DNA from: Panaeolus papilionaceus
Taxonomy: Eukaryota; Basidiomycota; Agaricomycetes; Agaricales
NCBI GenBank assembly: GCA_015501605.1
Contig: JADNRZ010000006.1
Coordinates: forward strand, 2,418,001 to 2,482,000
Direction: 5' to 3'
DNA length: 64,000 nt
Shown: positions 23,268 through 35,262 of the stretch, piece by piece
How the letters are laid out: every line of letters starts with the position of its first letter
Position numbering within the stretch: position 1 is the first letter of the stretch
Translations under genes and position numbers: made by a program
The notes under the pieces: model-generated
Seen by the model: only the letters and a program-made list of their open reading frames with translations
The model's database searches: none
Told to the model about the DNA's origin: nothing

Positions 23268-24553
23268 CTAGTGACCTGGGTCGAGAATCATGTCAAAATA
23301 GGCCTGATCATCATGTTGCAAAGGCAAATGACTTTTTTTTACCTACAAATTGGAAAGGTAATGATTAGGATTGAAGTGGGAAAGACTCTTCGTTATTACA
23401 TACCCAATGCACGAGCAGTGATGAGATAGCCCAAACCTTTTGTTCAGACAGTCGTTGCAAACAGTTGTCTTCCCCTATGTCAATGCTATCAGACAGCCAA
23501 AATGTTGACTCGGCGTCTTCAGTATCTTCTTCCGCACCACGGACTGTAAGCACCAGAAAAATCCAGGCCAACCCGTTCGTAAGAATGCCACGACAGGTTG
23601 GCTGACTGAAGTCCAGGTAAGCTTAAGTTGGCAGCAATTATAAGCCATGTAAAATAGGCTCACTTTGTTGTCCTTGCACATGCGTGCATCTCACCGACGA
23701 CTTGAGGAACATGTCTGTGGATATCCTCATGAGGTCCTTTGGCTTCCACCATTGAGATGGATGACACCTCTGGACTGGATTCCAGTATATCCTTCAAGTG
23801 TATGATCCCTGCTATGAATAGAACGGATAGAAATGAGAAATTATATCAGATAACAGTACTTCAATGAAATAAGAATGTGCATACCAGCTGCATTCGTTGA
23901 GGTCAAAATAACTGCGTAATTGATGAAGCCACTAAGGGTATGCCTGCTCATGAATGACAACGGGGTTGGGGGAATATCATGCTCAGGGCTTAAAACGACA
24001 ATCTTGCCCCCAGGGTCAGACGTCGAGATCTCATCACAAACATGAAGCAAAAATAGATTGATCCACATCCTCGCAGCAACCTCTTTCTAGATCGAATGTG
24101 GGTCAGTGATATACTTACAAGGTATAGATCCAGTATTGCAGACCTACCTCGCAAATGACATACGGCCGAAGCCGTTCAAGCTCCTCCATGAGCTGATTGT
24201 GGCCCCAGCGCTCCGAGTCTCTACCTCCAGGAGATTGATCCGTTTCCATAGGTAGCGGGATTTCATCCTTGAACGTTAAAAACCCCTTACGCCAGATCTT
24301 CATTTCTTTTAGTTCCGATTCCGTTATATGAGAAAAAGGGTGGTTCTACGGTCAATATCAGGTCAGAATGTCGCCGGTCTGCAACTTTAGCATTACTCAC
24401 CTGGCGCTTTCCCTGTTTGATGTCCAACCAATTACTAATGTCTTGTACGGACACTCTCAGGCTTGAGTCTTCTTGACGTAGTGCTGTATGCATTTTGTCT
24501 CCAATCTGAGCTAACTCCCGCCTCGTAAGGCCGTGTCTTGAGGCTGGTGGCAT
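23268..24553 (-). CDS. Unknown protein with PD-(D/E)XK-like C-terminal segment, copy C
   Basis: The start is ATG 24553 (MPPASRHGLTRREL...). Exon 1 ends at GKRQ; exon 2 carries MKIWRKGFLTFKDEIP, equivalent to the GxLxWK block of the other copies. After two more introns comes GIIHLKDILES and SSISMVEAKGP...HVPQVVGEMHACAR. The Glu-Ala-Lys here is the clearest [D/E]xK of the family, preceded by Asp in HLKD. The next exon has CRGILTNGLAWIFLVLT, and the last ends with DDQAYFDMILDPGH and TAG at 23268-23270. The frame is maintained through all introns, including a split codon before QPTCRG. The function is unknown, and the nuclease-like fold is inferred from motif order. It is the most divergent of the three intact copies. 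Confidence 0.72.
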
Positions 24554-26799
24554 ATTACTGAAGTGTTGCTAATAGAGAGTTGGGACGTACGAGGTGGCAG
24601 AGGTCAAATGAGACTAACCTCTTCATTTATACTAGTCTACAACCAAATACCCCTTTTAACCTGGCAGTCTAAGATGGTCTCAATTTGAGACATCCATGGC
24701 TACGACCTGGTCCGCATATGTAGGAAAGTGAACTGAGGGTTGTTGTGGGTTCATTTCCTGTGGCAGAGCAAAGAGGCTACTGCAGGACAAATGCATGGCA
24801 TAGCGGATGAGATCCATATGTGGAATGTAACGAGCGAGGTTGGGAATGAGAGCAGTGGTGAGGGGTGAGGGTTTTAACATTGTCCCAACAACGTTCGGCG
24901 TGGAATTATTTCAATATTATTTTCTTTTATTTTATTCCAAAATGCGCTCAACTGCTGCACACATGTCGCGCCCAACCGCGATCAATTAACGAAGCCAACT
25001 CATCCTTAGATCACCCATACCAAGAGTCATGCCATCATAGGCTTCAACCAACGTCAAGAACCTCAAGCGCGATACTCGAAGGACCGGTTTGGCTCTAGTA
25101 TGTTATTAATATTTCGTTTTTCGTACACTTTCATTCGACCTCTCACTCAGTTTCCTGTATACGCTCACACTTTCTTTCGCTTTCAATTTATACCATCGCG
25201 ACATCTGCGCTTTCCTTATTTAGTCATACGCACCATCATTCCACAATCGTTTCACCTTCCACACCTCTCCTCTCATCGCACTATAGACTCTCGGACACAG
25301 CGACGCGCTCCGCCCCTCCTAGTGGAATGGGGACCCACTAGTGAGCCTGGACGACTCGTTGAGGACGCGTAGAGCGTGCGTCGTTTGTTTGAAGGTTTAG
25401 CAGTCGCGAGAAAGAGGAACAGGACATTATTTCTTATTTCAAAAACGGACTCTTAAATACAATTTTCAAACCTTATTATTATATTTTACTACAAGTTCTC
25501 TTCTTGGTAGCTACAACAGATCGTGTACAGGACAGGCCAGGTGATGCACGAGCACATGTGCACCTGGAGTCCAAATTCTCACTTATACCTATGTAGACGA
25601 AGAAGGAAATTAATCTTTCTGACCCACCACTTCGAGTTTTGAGCCCATTGCTACACTGAGCACGCGCGAGACCTCAAGAGCACAGAGAGCATCCGTTATA
25701 GTCACCCAAACCTTACCTCACAAACTCACACCATTCCCTCGCAGAGAGAAGGGAGAGTCGCTTTGGGTGGATAGGAGTTGTAGAACGTGAAATGGAGAGG
25801 GAGTAATGAGGATTTAAATGAAAGCAGGCGTTGGGAAGAGAAACGAGAAGTACGATCTATGAAATAGGAGTTGTGAAGGGGTAGAGGGTGGAAAAATAAA
25901 AGTGATATTGTATGCTAGCCCTGAACCCTTATACCCGTCACGGTCGCGATTCCGTTCTTGAGGTTTTGAAGGGTTTTATGGAGCTTTGAGGTTGCTCGTG
26001 CGTAGGGAGTGGTGAGGGGTGTTGATTGTGTCTTCTTATTTAGGCTATTAGGAGGTGCGTGTGCGTGATGCGTTGATGTGCAGTTAAGCGCGCGCCGTGC
26101 AATTAGTGGTTCGAGCGTTGGGCTTGTTTGGTCAGGGAGAGAGATGAAAAAATTAAAATAAAAGGTTGACTACGGGCGGCTCCGCTATCTATTCCACAAT
26201 GGGAAGAGAAGAAAATAGGGACATGAGCATCATGGAATGAAAACATGAAATGCCCGTCACTCACATCGCTAATGACTAGTGATAATGATAAGCTACATTG
26301 CCTCGGTCGAACTTGAGTCAAAAGGCGGTACAATAATTATGGGAGGGGGAACCGCCAACGTCAGAGATAGCATAAGAGGTTGGTAGAACGCAATAGTAAG
26401 CTGAGATGAGAGTGCAGGGACTGTTCATGGTTTCCACAGAGAGCTGATGGAATGAGGAGCCGCAATATCTCCTTGTGACAGAGTGAGTTCGGGATGAGGT
26501 ATCTATATGCGTATGCGGGATGCTGTGGCATGATGTCATGCAAGATGGCATGGGACAAGATGGGGGATTGACGCCAAAGCTTACCTTACGGCGGGCTATG
26601 CCCTGGGGTTCCACGTTTTCTATGATGGCAAACCCTCTGGGCTCCTCAACCTCCTGCATGGACTACCTCTAAACATCGAATAACCCAAAAAGGGTCATCA
26701 ACCCGCCCACTGAGACTGCTGGAGCAGCTGAAACATCACTGACATCAGATTTACTCGTCCTTGTCTTACATTGCGGCTCTCCTTTGACATACTTCCATC
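24554..26799. other. Gene-poor stretch between nuclease-like genes C and B
   Basis: The two genes diverge from this 2.2-kb region, so it holds both upstream regions. Bases 25090-25380 are a pyrimidine-rich, gene-free block similar in character to 61500-61940 and possibly transposon-derived. No supported gene is seen in the rest. Confidence 0.4.
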
Positions 26800-28103
26800 A
26801 TGGCAGAAGAACGTCACAATAGCATCCCCCATCTGACTGAATTGGCGCTGAGCACCTCCAGTAAGGCAATTGACCTGTTGGCGGAGATGGTACGGTGTCG
26901 GCAGCAAGACGACGATGAAGTCCACCTTGAGAAAGCACAGCTTGTGCCGTCTCTTCAGGCGTTGAAAACTAGAGTTGATGAGCGTTTGGTGAGTCAAGTC
27001 AAGCCAAGCCTGCTACTATTCCCCGTTTGATTGTGTTGGTATTTTAGGATGAAGTGTGTTGGAATATGACAGAAAGCGATTTGCACCAGATGAATATCAG
27101 AACCAAGGGGTACCTTACATGGAAAGAAACATTTCCATCATGTAACGAAGTCTCCAGCGATCCTGTGTGGACTCAGGATATGCTCTGTCGGCACCTTGAT
27201 TTTCTCAAAGATGTTGATTCGGGAATTGTACGTCAAGTCACGAATTATTCATTTTCTGCTCGTGTTTCTCATGGCATCTGCGCTGTTTATAGTTGTCTGC
27301 CCACTCATGGGTGAACCCATTCCTGTATCGTGTTGCCTGTTTGCTTCCTAAAGACACTCATATGGTCTTTGGCATCGAAAAGGAAATACAACTTGATCAG
27401 GTTCCGCCGTCAGATCGTAGCTCCCATGCCTTGCTGGGGTATGAAGAGCGGTTGGTGTTGGTCACATCATATGAGGCTGGTGTGTTATGTTGGTTCATTC
27501 TGGTTATGAATCCGAGTCATGTGTCAAACCTCTCACCAGTCCAGTTCACACTGAGGGAAAGGCCGCCTCGTCTGAGACGATTCAAACCGAAACAATCAGC
27601 AGTCTTATACATTGCCGAAGTCAATGCATTCGAGGTCTACATGAGGAAGTACGTCCCTCAGGCTCTTGCTGAGATGTATACTTGTGCGAGAATCACAGGG
27701 TGAGCCCACCTGGCACCAGTTGAACTCATGAACTTTGCTGGGTGGTTAAATTGATCTTTGTTGGGCAGAAAGCAAACCATTCGTGGGGTGGTGACCAATG
27801 GGCGCTGCTGGCACTTCCTTATCCTCACGCTCAATAGCATGGAAGAAGACGCAGGCGGAGAGTTTTGGGAATCTAATGACTTTTTTATCGGGTACTGGAG
27901 CAGAAATGATGCGTTGTACCCAGAAGCGATCTCTAAATTGTGCTCTATTCTTACTCGTTGGGTATGAAAATTTAAAGACTTTTCCCGCTCGGTTATTGGG
28001 ACTGATTGCTTTTTAGGTGGTCTGTAGCCATTCGCCTTTGAACGGCGATGATGAACCTTATTTTGATCTGTTGCCGCTCAGGCGCAGAGAGCCATGCACA
28101 TAG
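26800..28103 (+). CDS. Unknown protein with PD-(D/E)XK-like C-terminal segment, copy B
   Basis: There are five exons from ATG 26800 to TAG 28101-28103. Exon 1 has LTELALSTSSKAIDLLAEMV; exon 2 has NMTESDLHQMN and KGYLTWKETFP; exon 3 ends with VLYIAEVNAF...YVPQALAEMYTCAR; exon 4 has TIRGVVTNGRCWHFLILTLN; exon 5 is VVCSHSPLNGDDEPYFDLLP. Exon order and phases agree with copies A and C. At the [D/E]xK position it has Glu-Val-Asn, so the usual lysine is replaced, which would argue against catalysis if the fold assignment is right. The 3' flank is shared with copy A and with the scrap at 815-1190. Confidence 0.72.
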
Positions 28104-28530
28104 AGTTATACAAGCTTTTAGTTATCATGTTGTCCCACTTTCCTCCTCATCTTATACTACCTTATTCACGTTGTATTATAGCAGATATCGCAATTAATTT
28201 TCTTCTTCCTTCCATTCGAACTCTCTTCTCAAACTAGTACACATTATCTATACTCTGTCCTATAAATCACTGGTGTTTTTTGTATTAAATTTTGCACAAA
28301 GTCACTGTTGCATGAGAATTACAATTCCGACAGTTTATTTTAAGTTCAAGCACACCCAGTCACAATGTGAGCAGGTGGTCGAGAGCACGTCTGAAAGTGG
28401 CTGTCGGTGTTTGAGTTTAAAATTGATTCCAACCACCATCAGCGTCGCACTACCGCTAACCAAGTCCTTGTTGTCTTTCATATTCTTGTATTTTTGTACT
28501 CTTTCCTACTAGTCTTGTGAAACTTGCTAT
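28104..28530 (+). repeat. Conserved 3' flank of nuclease-like gene B
   Basis: Bases 28250-28530 match 950-1190 and the reverse strand of 7700-7930. The similarity ends near 28530, where unrelated sequence begins. Confidence 0.6.
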
Positions 28531-29489
28531 GAGTTTGGCGCTGATCTTCCTGTATTGGTTCTGACCTGTAAACCAATCTTCGTATCCATCAAGTAACAAG
28601 CATTTTGGGTACCCGCTTGGACTCATGTCTAGCACATTGTGGAGCTACGGTGAGCCAACAGCGTCGTCGGATAGAACACTTACAATGTGGCCGATAGCGT
28701 TGGTTCTACAGAAGGCCGTAGAACGGACACACATGTCACTTAAGCTCCTACCGAGGTAACTGGCATTGGAAAAAAGCCGTGCACGGCCGTGCAGAGCCGT
28801 GCAATACCATGCAGAGCCATGCAAAAATGAAGAGTAGCCTTACAACGGCCGTGCACCTTCACTGTGCCTCACTGTTAGTGAAACTTTACGCTAATAACCG
28901 AGAAACAACTCGTATTTTCTTGGTGTAGTTACATTCGTTGATAAACCCAGTTTCATCATCCATTCGAAAATCGCCATTTTCGCGATTATTCGGAATTCAT
29001 CAACCCATCCCAAGCTCATAAAACCACCGACTTTCACCTTCATTCACCGACGCCATTGCCCCTCCGCTGGTAATCTCAATAGAAATAGCGACAATTGGCT
29101 TCACGATACCTGCCTCAAACACTCCATTTCATCCCCTACCACGTATATTTCGATATTTTTAATTCTATTTTTGTTTCACTAAGACGCCTCGGGGCTAAAT
29201 TGCTTTTTTATCACTTTGCCCTTGTACTTCTCTCATTTTTCATTCATATTACCTATTTATATTACCTTCATAGCACGACTATCATTAGGTGTACCTTTTT
29301 ACACTGCACCAAGCTTTGAAAATACAGGTTTTTCCTGCCCATATTTTGTTCTCTCAGTTAAGTCATCATCAGCGTCTGTATTCATTGTCTTCAAGTTAGT
29401 AGGACTTGCAACTCGTATATTCGTCGCGTCCTTCGATCTTCGTGTGCATTCAGCACTATCTCATTCATCACTCAGCTCTCACAGGCCCA
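28531..29489. other. Unassigned block between gene B flank and oxidase scar
   Basis: No gene is seen. The block starts and ends at breaks in homology and may be an inserted element. It contains the GCCGTGCA repeat cluster and a pyrimidine-rich right half. Confidence 0.4.
28776..28856. repeat. Cluster of GCCGTGCA-type units
   Basis: The octamer gccgtgca or a one-base variant occurs about six times in 80 bases. Bases 28780-28793 form a perfect 14-bp palindrome (tgcacggccgtgca). Confidence 0.7.
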
Positions 29490-29610
29490 CGGTGAATACT
29501 TGTCCAATTGGCGACATAAAGCAAACGAGAAAATATTTATCGGTATGGTAAGAGTGCGAGTCCATCATCACAAGGTTTGTTAAGTCCTGAAGAGTCCGAA
29601 CGCAAGAGTC
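29490..29610 (-). pseudogene. Scar of an FAD oxidase 3' flank
   Basis: In reverse this block matches 6955-7075, downstream of FAD oxidase copy 1, through gtcctgaagagtccga. No coding part is left. Ninety bases further on, peroxidase copy C begins, so two family scraps are joined here. Confidence 0.7.
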
Positions 29611-29699
29611 TTTGAGGATGATCTCACTGAACAGGCTGCCCTTCGGGCTAGTGGCAAACGCCTACGGTTGACGGCTGGACTCAGGTCTATTTACGTTCA

Positions 29700-30417
29700 A
29701 GTCTAATAAACGCCATGCAGCGTCCACCTCGCTGGTGCGGTCGGAGTTGCCAACTGCCCTGGTGCTCCCAGGCTCAAGTTCTTCCTCGGTCGCCCACCCC
29801 CGGTCTCCCCAGCCGTCGATCTCACTGTTCCTGAGCCCACTGATGATGTCACCACCATCCTCGCCCGCTTCGCCGATGCCGGATTCACCCCTCAGGAGGC
29901 CATCGCGCTTCTCTCATCTCACACCGTCGCTGCCTCCGATGTCATCATCCCTGGCTTCACCGGTGTTCCCTTCGACTCGACTCCATTCACTTTCGATACC
30001 CAGGTCTTCCTCGAGGTTCTCCTCAAGCCATCCTTGTTCCCCGATAACGGTCAACCCGAAGCCGGTGAGGTCGAATCTCCCATTGCTGGGGAGATGCGTC
30101 TCCAATCCGACTCTGTCCTCGCTCGGGATCCTCGTACTGCTTGCTTCTGGCAGGAGATGGTCAACAACCAGGAACTCATGCAGACCCGCTTCCGCGATGC
30201 TATGGCTAAGCTCCAGGTTCTCGGCCAGGACACGAGGAAACTCATCGATTGCTCCGATGTCGTCCCCGTTCCACCTGTCCTTGCCAACAGCATCATCTCG
30301 CTCCCACCCACGTTCACGATGAACGACGTCGAAGTGTCGTGCCCTCAACTCAGGCTGCCTGCTCTTGCCACCCAAGCTGGTCCCGCCATCACTGTTGCTC
30401 CTGTCCCCGGATCTTAA
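29700..30417 (+). pseudogene. Manganese peroxidase copy C, 5'-truncated
   Basis: Homology starts inside intron 3 (tctaataaacgccatgcag, 29702-29720) and continues through the whole last exon to TAA 30415-30417. It is nearly identical to copies A and B. The proximal His (SSHTVAASD) and C-terminus are present, but the signal peptide and exons 1-3 with the distal His, Arg and Glu36 are missing, so no active enzyme can be made. The remaining frame is uninterrupted, which suggests recent truncation. Upstream sequence is an oxidase scar, not peroxidase. Confidence 0.88.
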
Positions 30418-30987
30418 ACGTTTAAATTCCACGAGGGAGTTTGACAGAGAGACATCGCTTTCCTTTCATTTCATTATTTAAACTTTTTATGCACTCCAAA
30501 AATCATCTATATATTACCCAGCAGCCAGATCTATACCTGGGTATGTGGTGTTTACGTCACAACGAACTTGAGCAAACTGGAAGTTCTTGGAAAATTAACA
30601 CATTCTACTATTTGAACACCTGCATATCTCCATCCCCGAACCAAATGAGGAAATTAGTGCCCCTAGTATTAGTATGGTGCAGGTAACATCCATAAGATCA
30701 AGTGTACGTCGACCGACATTACTATACAAGGGATTTCTCCTTAAATCGAGACCTTCATTATTCAGAGTCTGTAGTGTACTGCTTGTCGTCGACTCAAAAC
30801 GCCAGCATCGCCCATACATTGCTCCTACGTACACCCAACGCGATCATACAGAAACGAGTCTGTAATTACACACGTAAATCGAACACAATTGTCTACGAAT
30901 ATTTATCTATTATATCATACAACAAAGTCCAATGTTCTCAAGTTAGTCCATAAAGTCCAAAAAGGAAGCCCAGGGTCAGAGATACGG

Positions 30988-32958
30988 TCACTCCTCGACC
31001 GACGTGGGGAACTTGAACATGTTCCTGGGGTCGTAGGTTGCCTTCAGAGATTCCAGACGCGGGTAATGGGTCCCGTAGTAGAGTTGTTGCCCTACAGAAT
31101 GTATCAGTATCGCGTTGGAAATGACTTTGCCGTCAAGTGGCGCAGGCTACGCCAATCAAGAAATTTACTTACAGTTACTCAGGCGATCATCGATGTAGTT
31201 GTTATATGCGCCGTAATCCCAGCCAGATGGGCTATTCTGCACGATGGTGTTTACCATGTCTGATGAGTTTAACGTTGTCAGTTCTTAAATCAAGTCATCA
31301 AGACTCTGAAGTCGATGTGGGTAACTCACCATCAAGCAATCCAAAACCTTGGGATGGGAATGGTGGAACAGCGTTCGGAGCAGAGGTATAGAATTGAATG
31401 ATGAAAAGCGAATTTCTCCTTCCGAAAGAAGTGGCGTCGAGAGGAACGTTATTGATGACGCTGGTTGGGCCACCATACATTTCGATTTCGATGAACCAAT
31501 CCTATCGCCACAAGATGTGTAAGAAACCCTCCCCAATCAACAGCAACGCATAGGGCAAACTCACCGTATTCGCACTAAAGCCCTGATTACCCAAATACGC
31601 CATGAAAGTGCTCACAGCTGTTTGACTCATCGGCGATCCCTGAGGCGTCATCAAGCTCTTCGCATAGAACGTATCAGTCTCATCAGGCTGGCCCGTCGTA
31701 TTTAACCTGCCAATGCCCCCGAAATACGTGACGCTGTCGATATAAGACCTGGCTTTAACTGTCTTGCTTTGTACGGATGGGAGTTGGTTAAGAAGCGGGT
31801 TGATGACGTTGTTGAAGTTGCTGTTTGCGCCGTAGTATGCGCCCTGGATCTGGAACCACACGCGGCCTTTGGCGCTGCCGGCTGCAAGGACGATTTCAGC
31901 TCCCAGTTCGGCAGGGGTTGATGAGGCGAGTGAGTATGACTGAAATGCGAGGGTGGCAGAGGTGGCTTGGGAGGTGCTTAGATCCCATTCGTAGGAGAAG
32001 GTCGTTACCGATGAAGGAGCGGCGAAGGTGTTGGCGTTGATTGAGGTAACGATGCCGAATGAACTAGATGAACCTCGTAGTGCCTAAAATGAGGAGTGTC
32101 CGATGAATTGGACGAAGGGAATGGAGAGGCCGGTCCCCTAAAAATAGTGAACGGCGAATAGAGACTCACCCAGAATAGATCAGGATAATTGCTTGATGAC
32201 GTCGTGACGACTGTCCCATTTGAAATCACGACTTCCAAAGATTGAATGGTATCCAGAGTTAAACCCCATGCTCTCGAAGCAAATCCAAAACCACCATGAC
32301 CTGCGTGTGTTGGTTATAAGTAAATGCTCGAAAAAACTGACTTGTCAGATGACATACCTGAATGCCCCCCGATACCGACATAGGGACATGTACCGTGAGG
32401 CATAGCCCGTCCGTTGTTGTTTAAGGCCAGAGCGACATCTCCCAGTCGATTACCCGTTCCAATGGTCGCGACCTTCGTGGATGAGTTGACCTTGATGCTG
32501 TTGAGCAGACTCAGGTCTACGACGACTGCACCGTCTTTACCACCTAGCGCGTTCGCAATGTAGCTATGCTGGCGAGTAAACAAAAAGGTTAGCTGGACGA
32601 ATTGAAGAAGAGTTTAGAGTACATACGCCACCGCTGCGTGCAGACACAGAATAATTATACTGAGCACTGATCTTCACGATAGTCGAGACATCCTGAGTAT
32701 TGCGAGGGTAGGTGACCGCAGCAGGTTTGAATGTGAATCTGCGGTTGACTGGGATGGAACATAATCAGAGATATATAGAACTGACACGGGAAATTTAGAC
32801 CTACACGCAGCACTGGCGCTTGTATACCCCGAATCGGACGACGTCAGAACCTTGAATCCCTGGCTCTTGAGGTCGGAAGCCAAGTCGGCCCTTCCCAAAC
32901 CCGTTGATAGGACGAGGAGGAAGAAGAGGGTAGACTGCAGTCTAGTCAGTAAGCCCAT
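30988..32958 (-). CDS. Secreted BBE/AA7-type FAD-linked oxidase, copy 2
   Basis: It has the same family and exon layout as copy 1 (4968-6911). ATG 32958 opens a signal peptide (MGLLTRLQSTLFFLLVLSTG). HSYIANALGGKDG supplies the covalent-FAD His and HGTCPYVGIGGHSG the Cys. GGFGFASRAWGLTLD, YEWDLSTSQATSATLAF and the long substrate-domain exon follow. The end is LYYGTHYPRLESLKATYDPR before NMFKFPTSVEE and TGA (30988-30990). All seven introns have GT-AG borders and no lesion is visible. The expected reaction is oxidation of a saccharide or alcohol with release of hydrogen peroxide; the substrate is unknown. It is the intact partner of the broken copy 3, with which it shares about 340 bases of 3' flank. 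Confidence 0.88.
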
Positions 32959-34220
32959 CACGAAGAATGAAAAGATAGTGGAATGGGTAGAACTTGCCTC
33001 AGAAGGCTAGCATATTTAAGCAGAATTGTATGGTCCGAATCCCCCGCATTTTCCCTTGTCAGGGTGGACGTTGAAATGGAATTTGAAATGAAACAACGGT
33101 ATGAATGGGTCACCGAACATGAACTGAAGGGGCAGAGCGATAGTCATCGACATCGTCGGGAGTGGAGAAGGTTAAAAATAGCTCGTGTACCCATGCCCCC
33201 GACGTCCAAGCGTGTCAGGTTTGGCAATGAACCGACAGGTGAGGAAAGGCGCATTGAAGTGATTCTGATGAATAAACACAGAAACACGCAATAATGACGT
33301 TGGAAAATGCTATGTGGAGCGTCCATCGAGCAACGGAGGTGCGTCCTTGTTGCTCATGAACAAAATCAGAACCAAGTTGTGAGTGGTGGAGGGTTGGCTC
33401 AAACCAGCAACTGTGGCTGTGCCGAGATGATCCGTGCTCGAACAAGCCGAGCTCCGACTATGATGACAGTGATCCCACTCTAATCCCTCACAGTGCGATC
33501 GCTTCAAGCTAGTCGAGTTCCGCAGCCCAAGGTGTTCTGATGAAATGAAAGAGAGCAGTGATAACCATCTCGTTTGAATGGTTGACACAATGTCTGTATC
33601 TACTTGCGCAGTCCGATGACGATTTTGGATGACATACAAGCCTTAAGAAATATGATACGAAACTGGTCTGCTGATGCATGGGTAGATGGATGTCTCAACA
33701 AATACTGACGCAGAAGATGTTTGCGCGATTTGGTGAAGTATAGGCCTCATCTCACTACCTTACACACGCACCAGTCACAAGCTGAAAGTAACCACATTCA
33801 CTCCAGACATATACACCGAGACTGGTTCTAATAGGTCTTCTGCAAGTGTCTTGTGTGACGACTAGTATACCATCAGAATAATCCAACACTCACTAAGCTT
33901 CATGCTGAGGTACGGTTTTGTCGTCATCGGACAACGCGGATTTCTTTTCAATGACATTGATATCTGACCTTGTTTGTACTCGTGATGGGTCACCCAGGGT
34001 GTACAAACAAACCATCGATAATGCCTCGTAGGGGATGCATACCTTCGATGATATCCGATAAGCTCAGTGCACAAGCCGCCTACCTCAGGCGGTAGCAATA
34101 CCAAGAGTTTACAAGGCAAGCCCCACTTCTGTTCATAGATGGCCATCAGCGTAACAGATGCGTGGCTAGACCATAGTCCAGACTTCTGGAACTCGACACT
34201 CGCGCGTTAGGAGGCCTTGA
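32959..34220. other. Intergenic, no gene seen
   Basis: The stretch near 32959 holds the oxidase promoter side. Small frames on both strands (for example 33862-34146, minus) have no recognisable motif or splice partner. Confidence 0.4.
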
Positions 34221-35262
34221 ATGGATTCTGTGGAACCCAAGTTACCCCAGGAGCTCGAGCGCAGGGTCTTTTTACTCGCATATTACACTGTAGGTTCCCC
34301 AGATAATAAATTATTGCTACTCGTAGCAACGCGTACAAGACACTGGTAACCACAATCATCTGATTTTGGAATGAATTTAATGACACTGTCTGGTTTTTCA
34401 AAGGCTACGACCGCTACTATATCGCGTCTTTTATCAATGCGTCACACCCGACGCAAGTAACCCATTTCCAAACTTTCAGGATCGGCCATCATTCGTCAAC
34501 CTGCACGAAATCTGTGAGCATGTAAAGTCATTGGCCATTGACAACACATATTGTACGGTAGAGCAGGCAGGGGCATTCATCGAACAGTGCCACAATGTCG
34601 AAAACCTCGCCTGCTGGGGAAATAACAGAATCGACGTGCTTTCTTCTAGTATTCAGAAATTGCCCTCACTGCGCCGACTTTCCAGTCACATGTCGAAGGA
34701 CTTCACCCCGGAGGGGCGCATTGCTCCCAGTTTCTCGACTGTAACACACCTCGAGCTTCTATACATCATCACGGACCTGCCTACCAATATTCTTGCATCA
34801 TTTCCTCAACTCACACACCTCATACTCCGTATTGAAGGTTATATGCACCACCATCCCGTTTCAAGCCTGATTGCTTTGCAATCGTCGTGCCCACGGCTGC
34901 GGGTGTTTGTCGGGTGCACCGTGTTTATTCATAGTCTCCCACCTGATTACGTCGAGCTTTATGCCAATAATCAGCGGATGGTGTTCATAGGGTACGGAAT
35001 AGCAGCGCGAGACTGGCTAAATGGCGCTCGAGGCGAACGTGATATATGGTGGCTCGCAGAAACTGTTGTGATCGCTAGAAGAAGTGAGTGCCGCATCGCT
35101 AGTGGACCCTTTGGTAATGGTAACTCGACTGACGAGCCGGTGTACGTTCCTTCAGACAACTACTTCAAGTCGAATGACTACCAGAAAAAGCCTCTTTCAG
35201 TTCAATGTTCATTATTCGATCATTTAACAGAAGAGGGAAAACATTGGTATTTGTCCTTGTAA
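34221..35262 (+). CDS. F-box-like protein
   Basis: Exon 1 (34221-34345) begins MDSVEPKLPQELERRVFLLA, which resembles the F-box start seen in large agaricomycete families, and includes NKLLLLVATRTRHW. A short intron (34346-34403) leads to LRPLLYRVFYQCVTPD and then an open frame to TAA at 35260-35262. The C-terminal part has leucine-rich-like spacing (LPSLRRLSSH, FSTVTHLELL, FPQLTHLILR). Proteins of this kind usually serve as substrate adaptors of SCF ubiquitin ligases, with the target recognised by the C-terminal part. The total length is about 327 aa. No lesion was found. It lies 300 bases left of the large inverted repeat and on the opposite strand to its nearest peroxidase. Confidence 0.7.
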
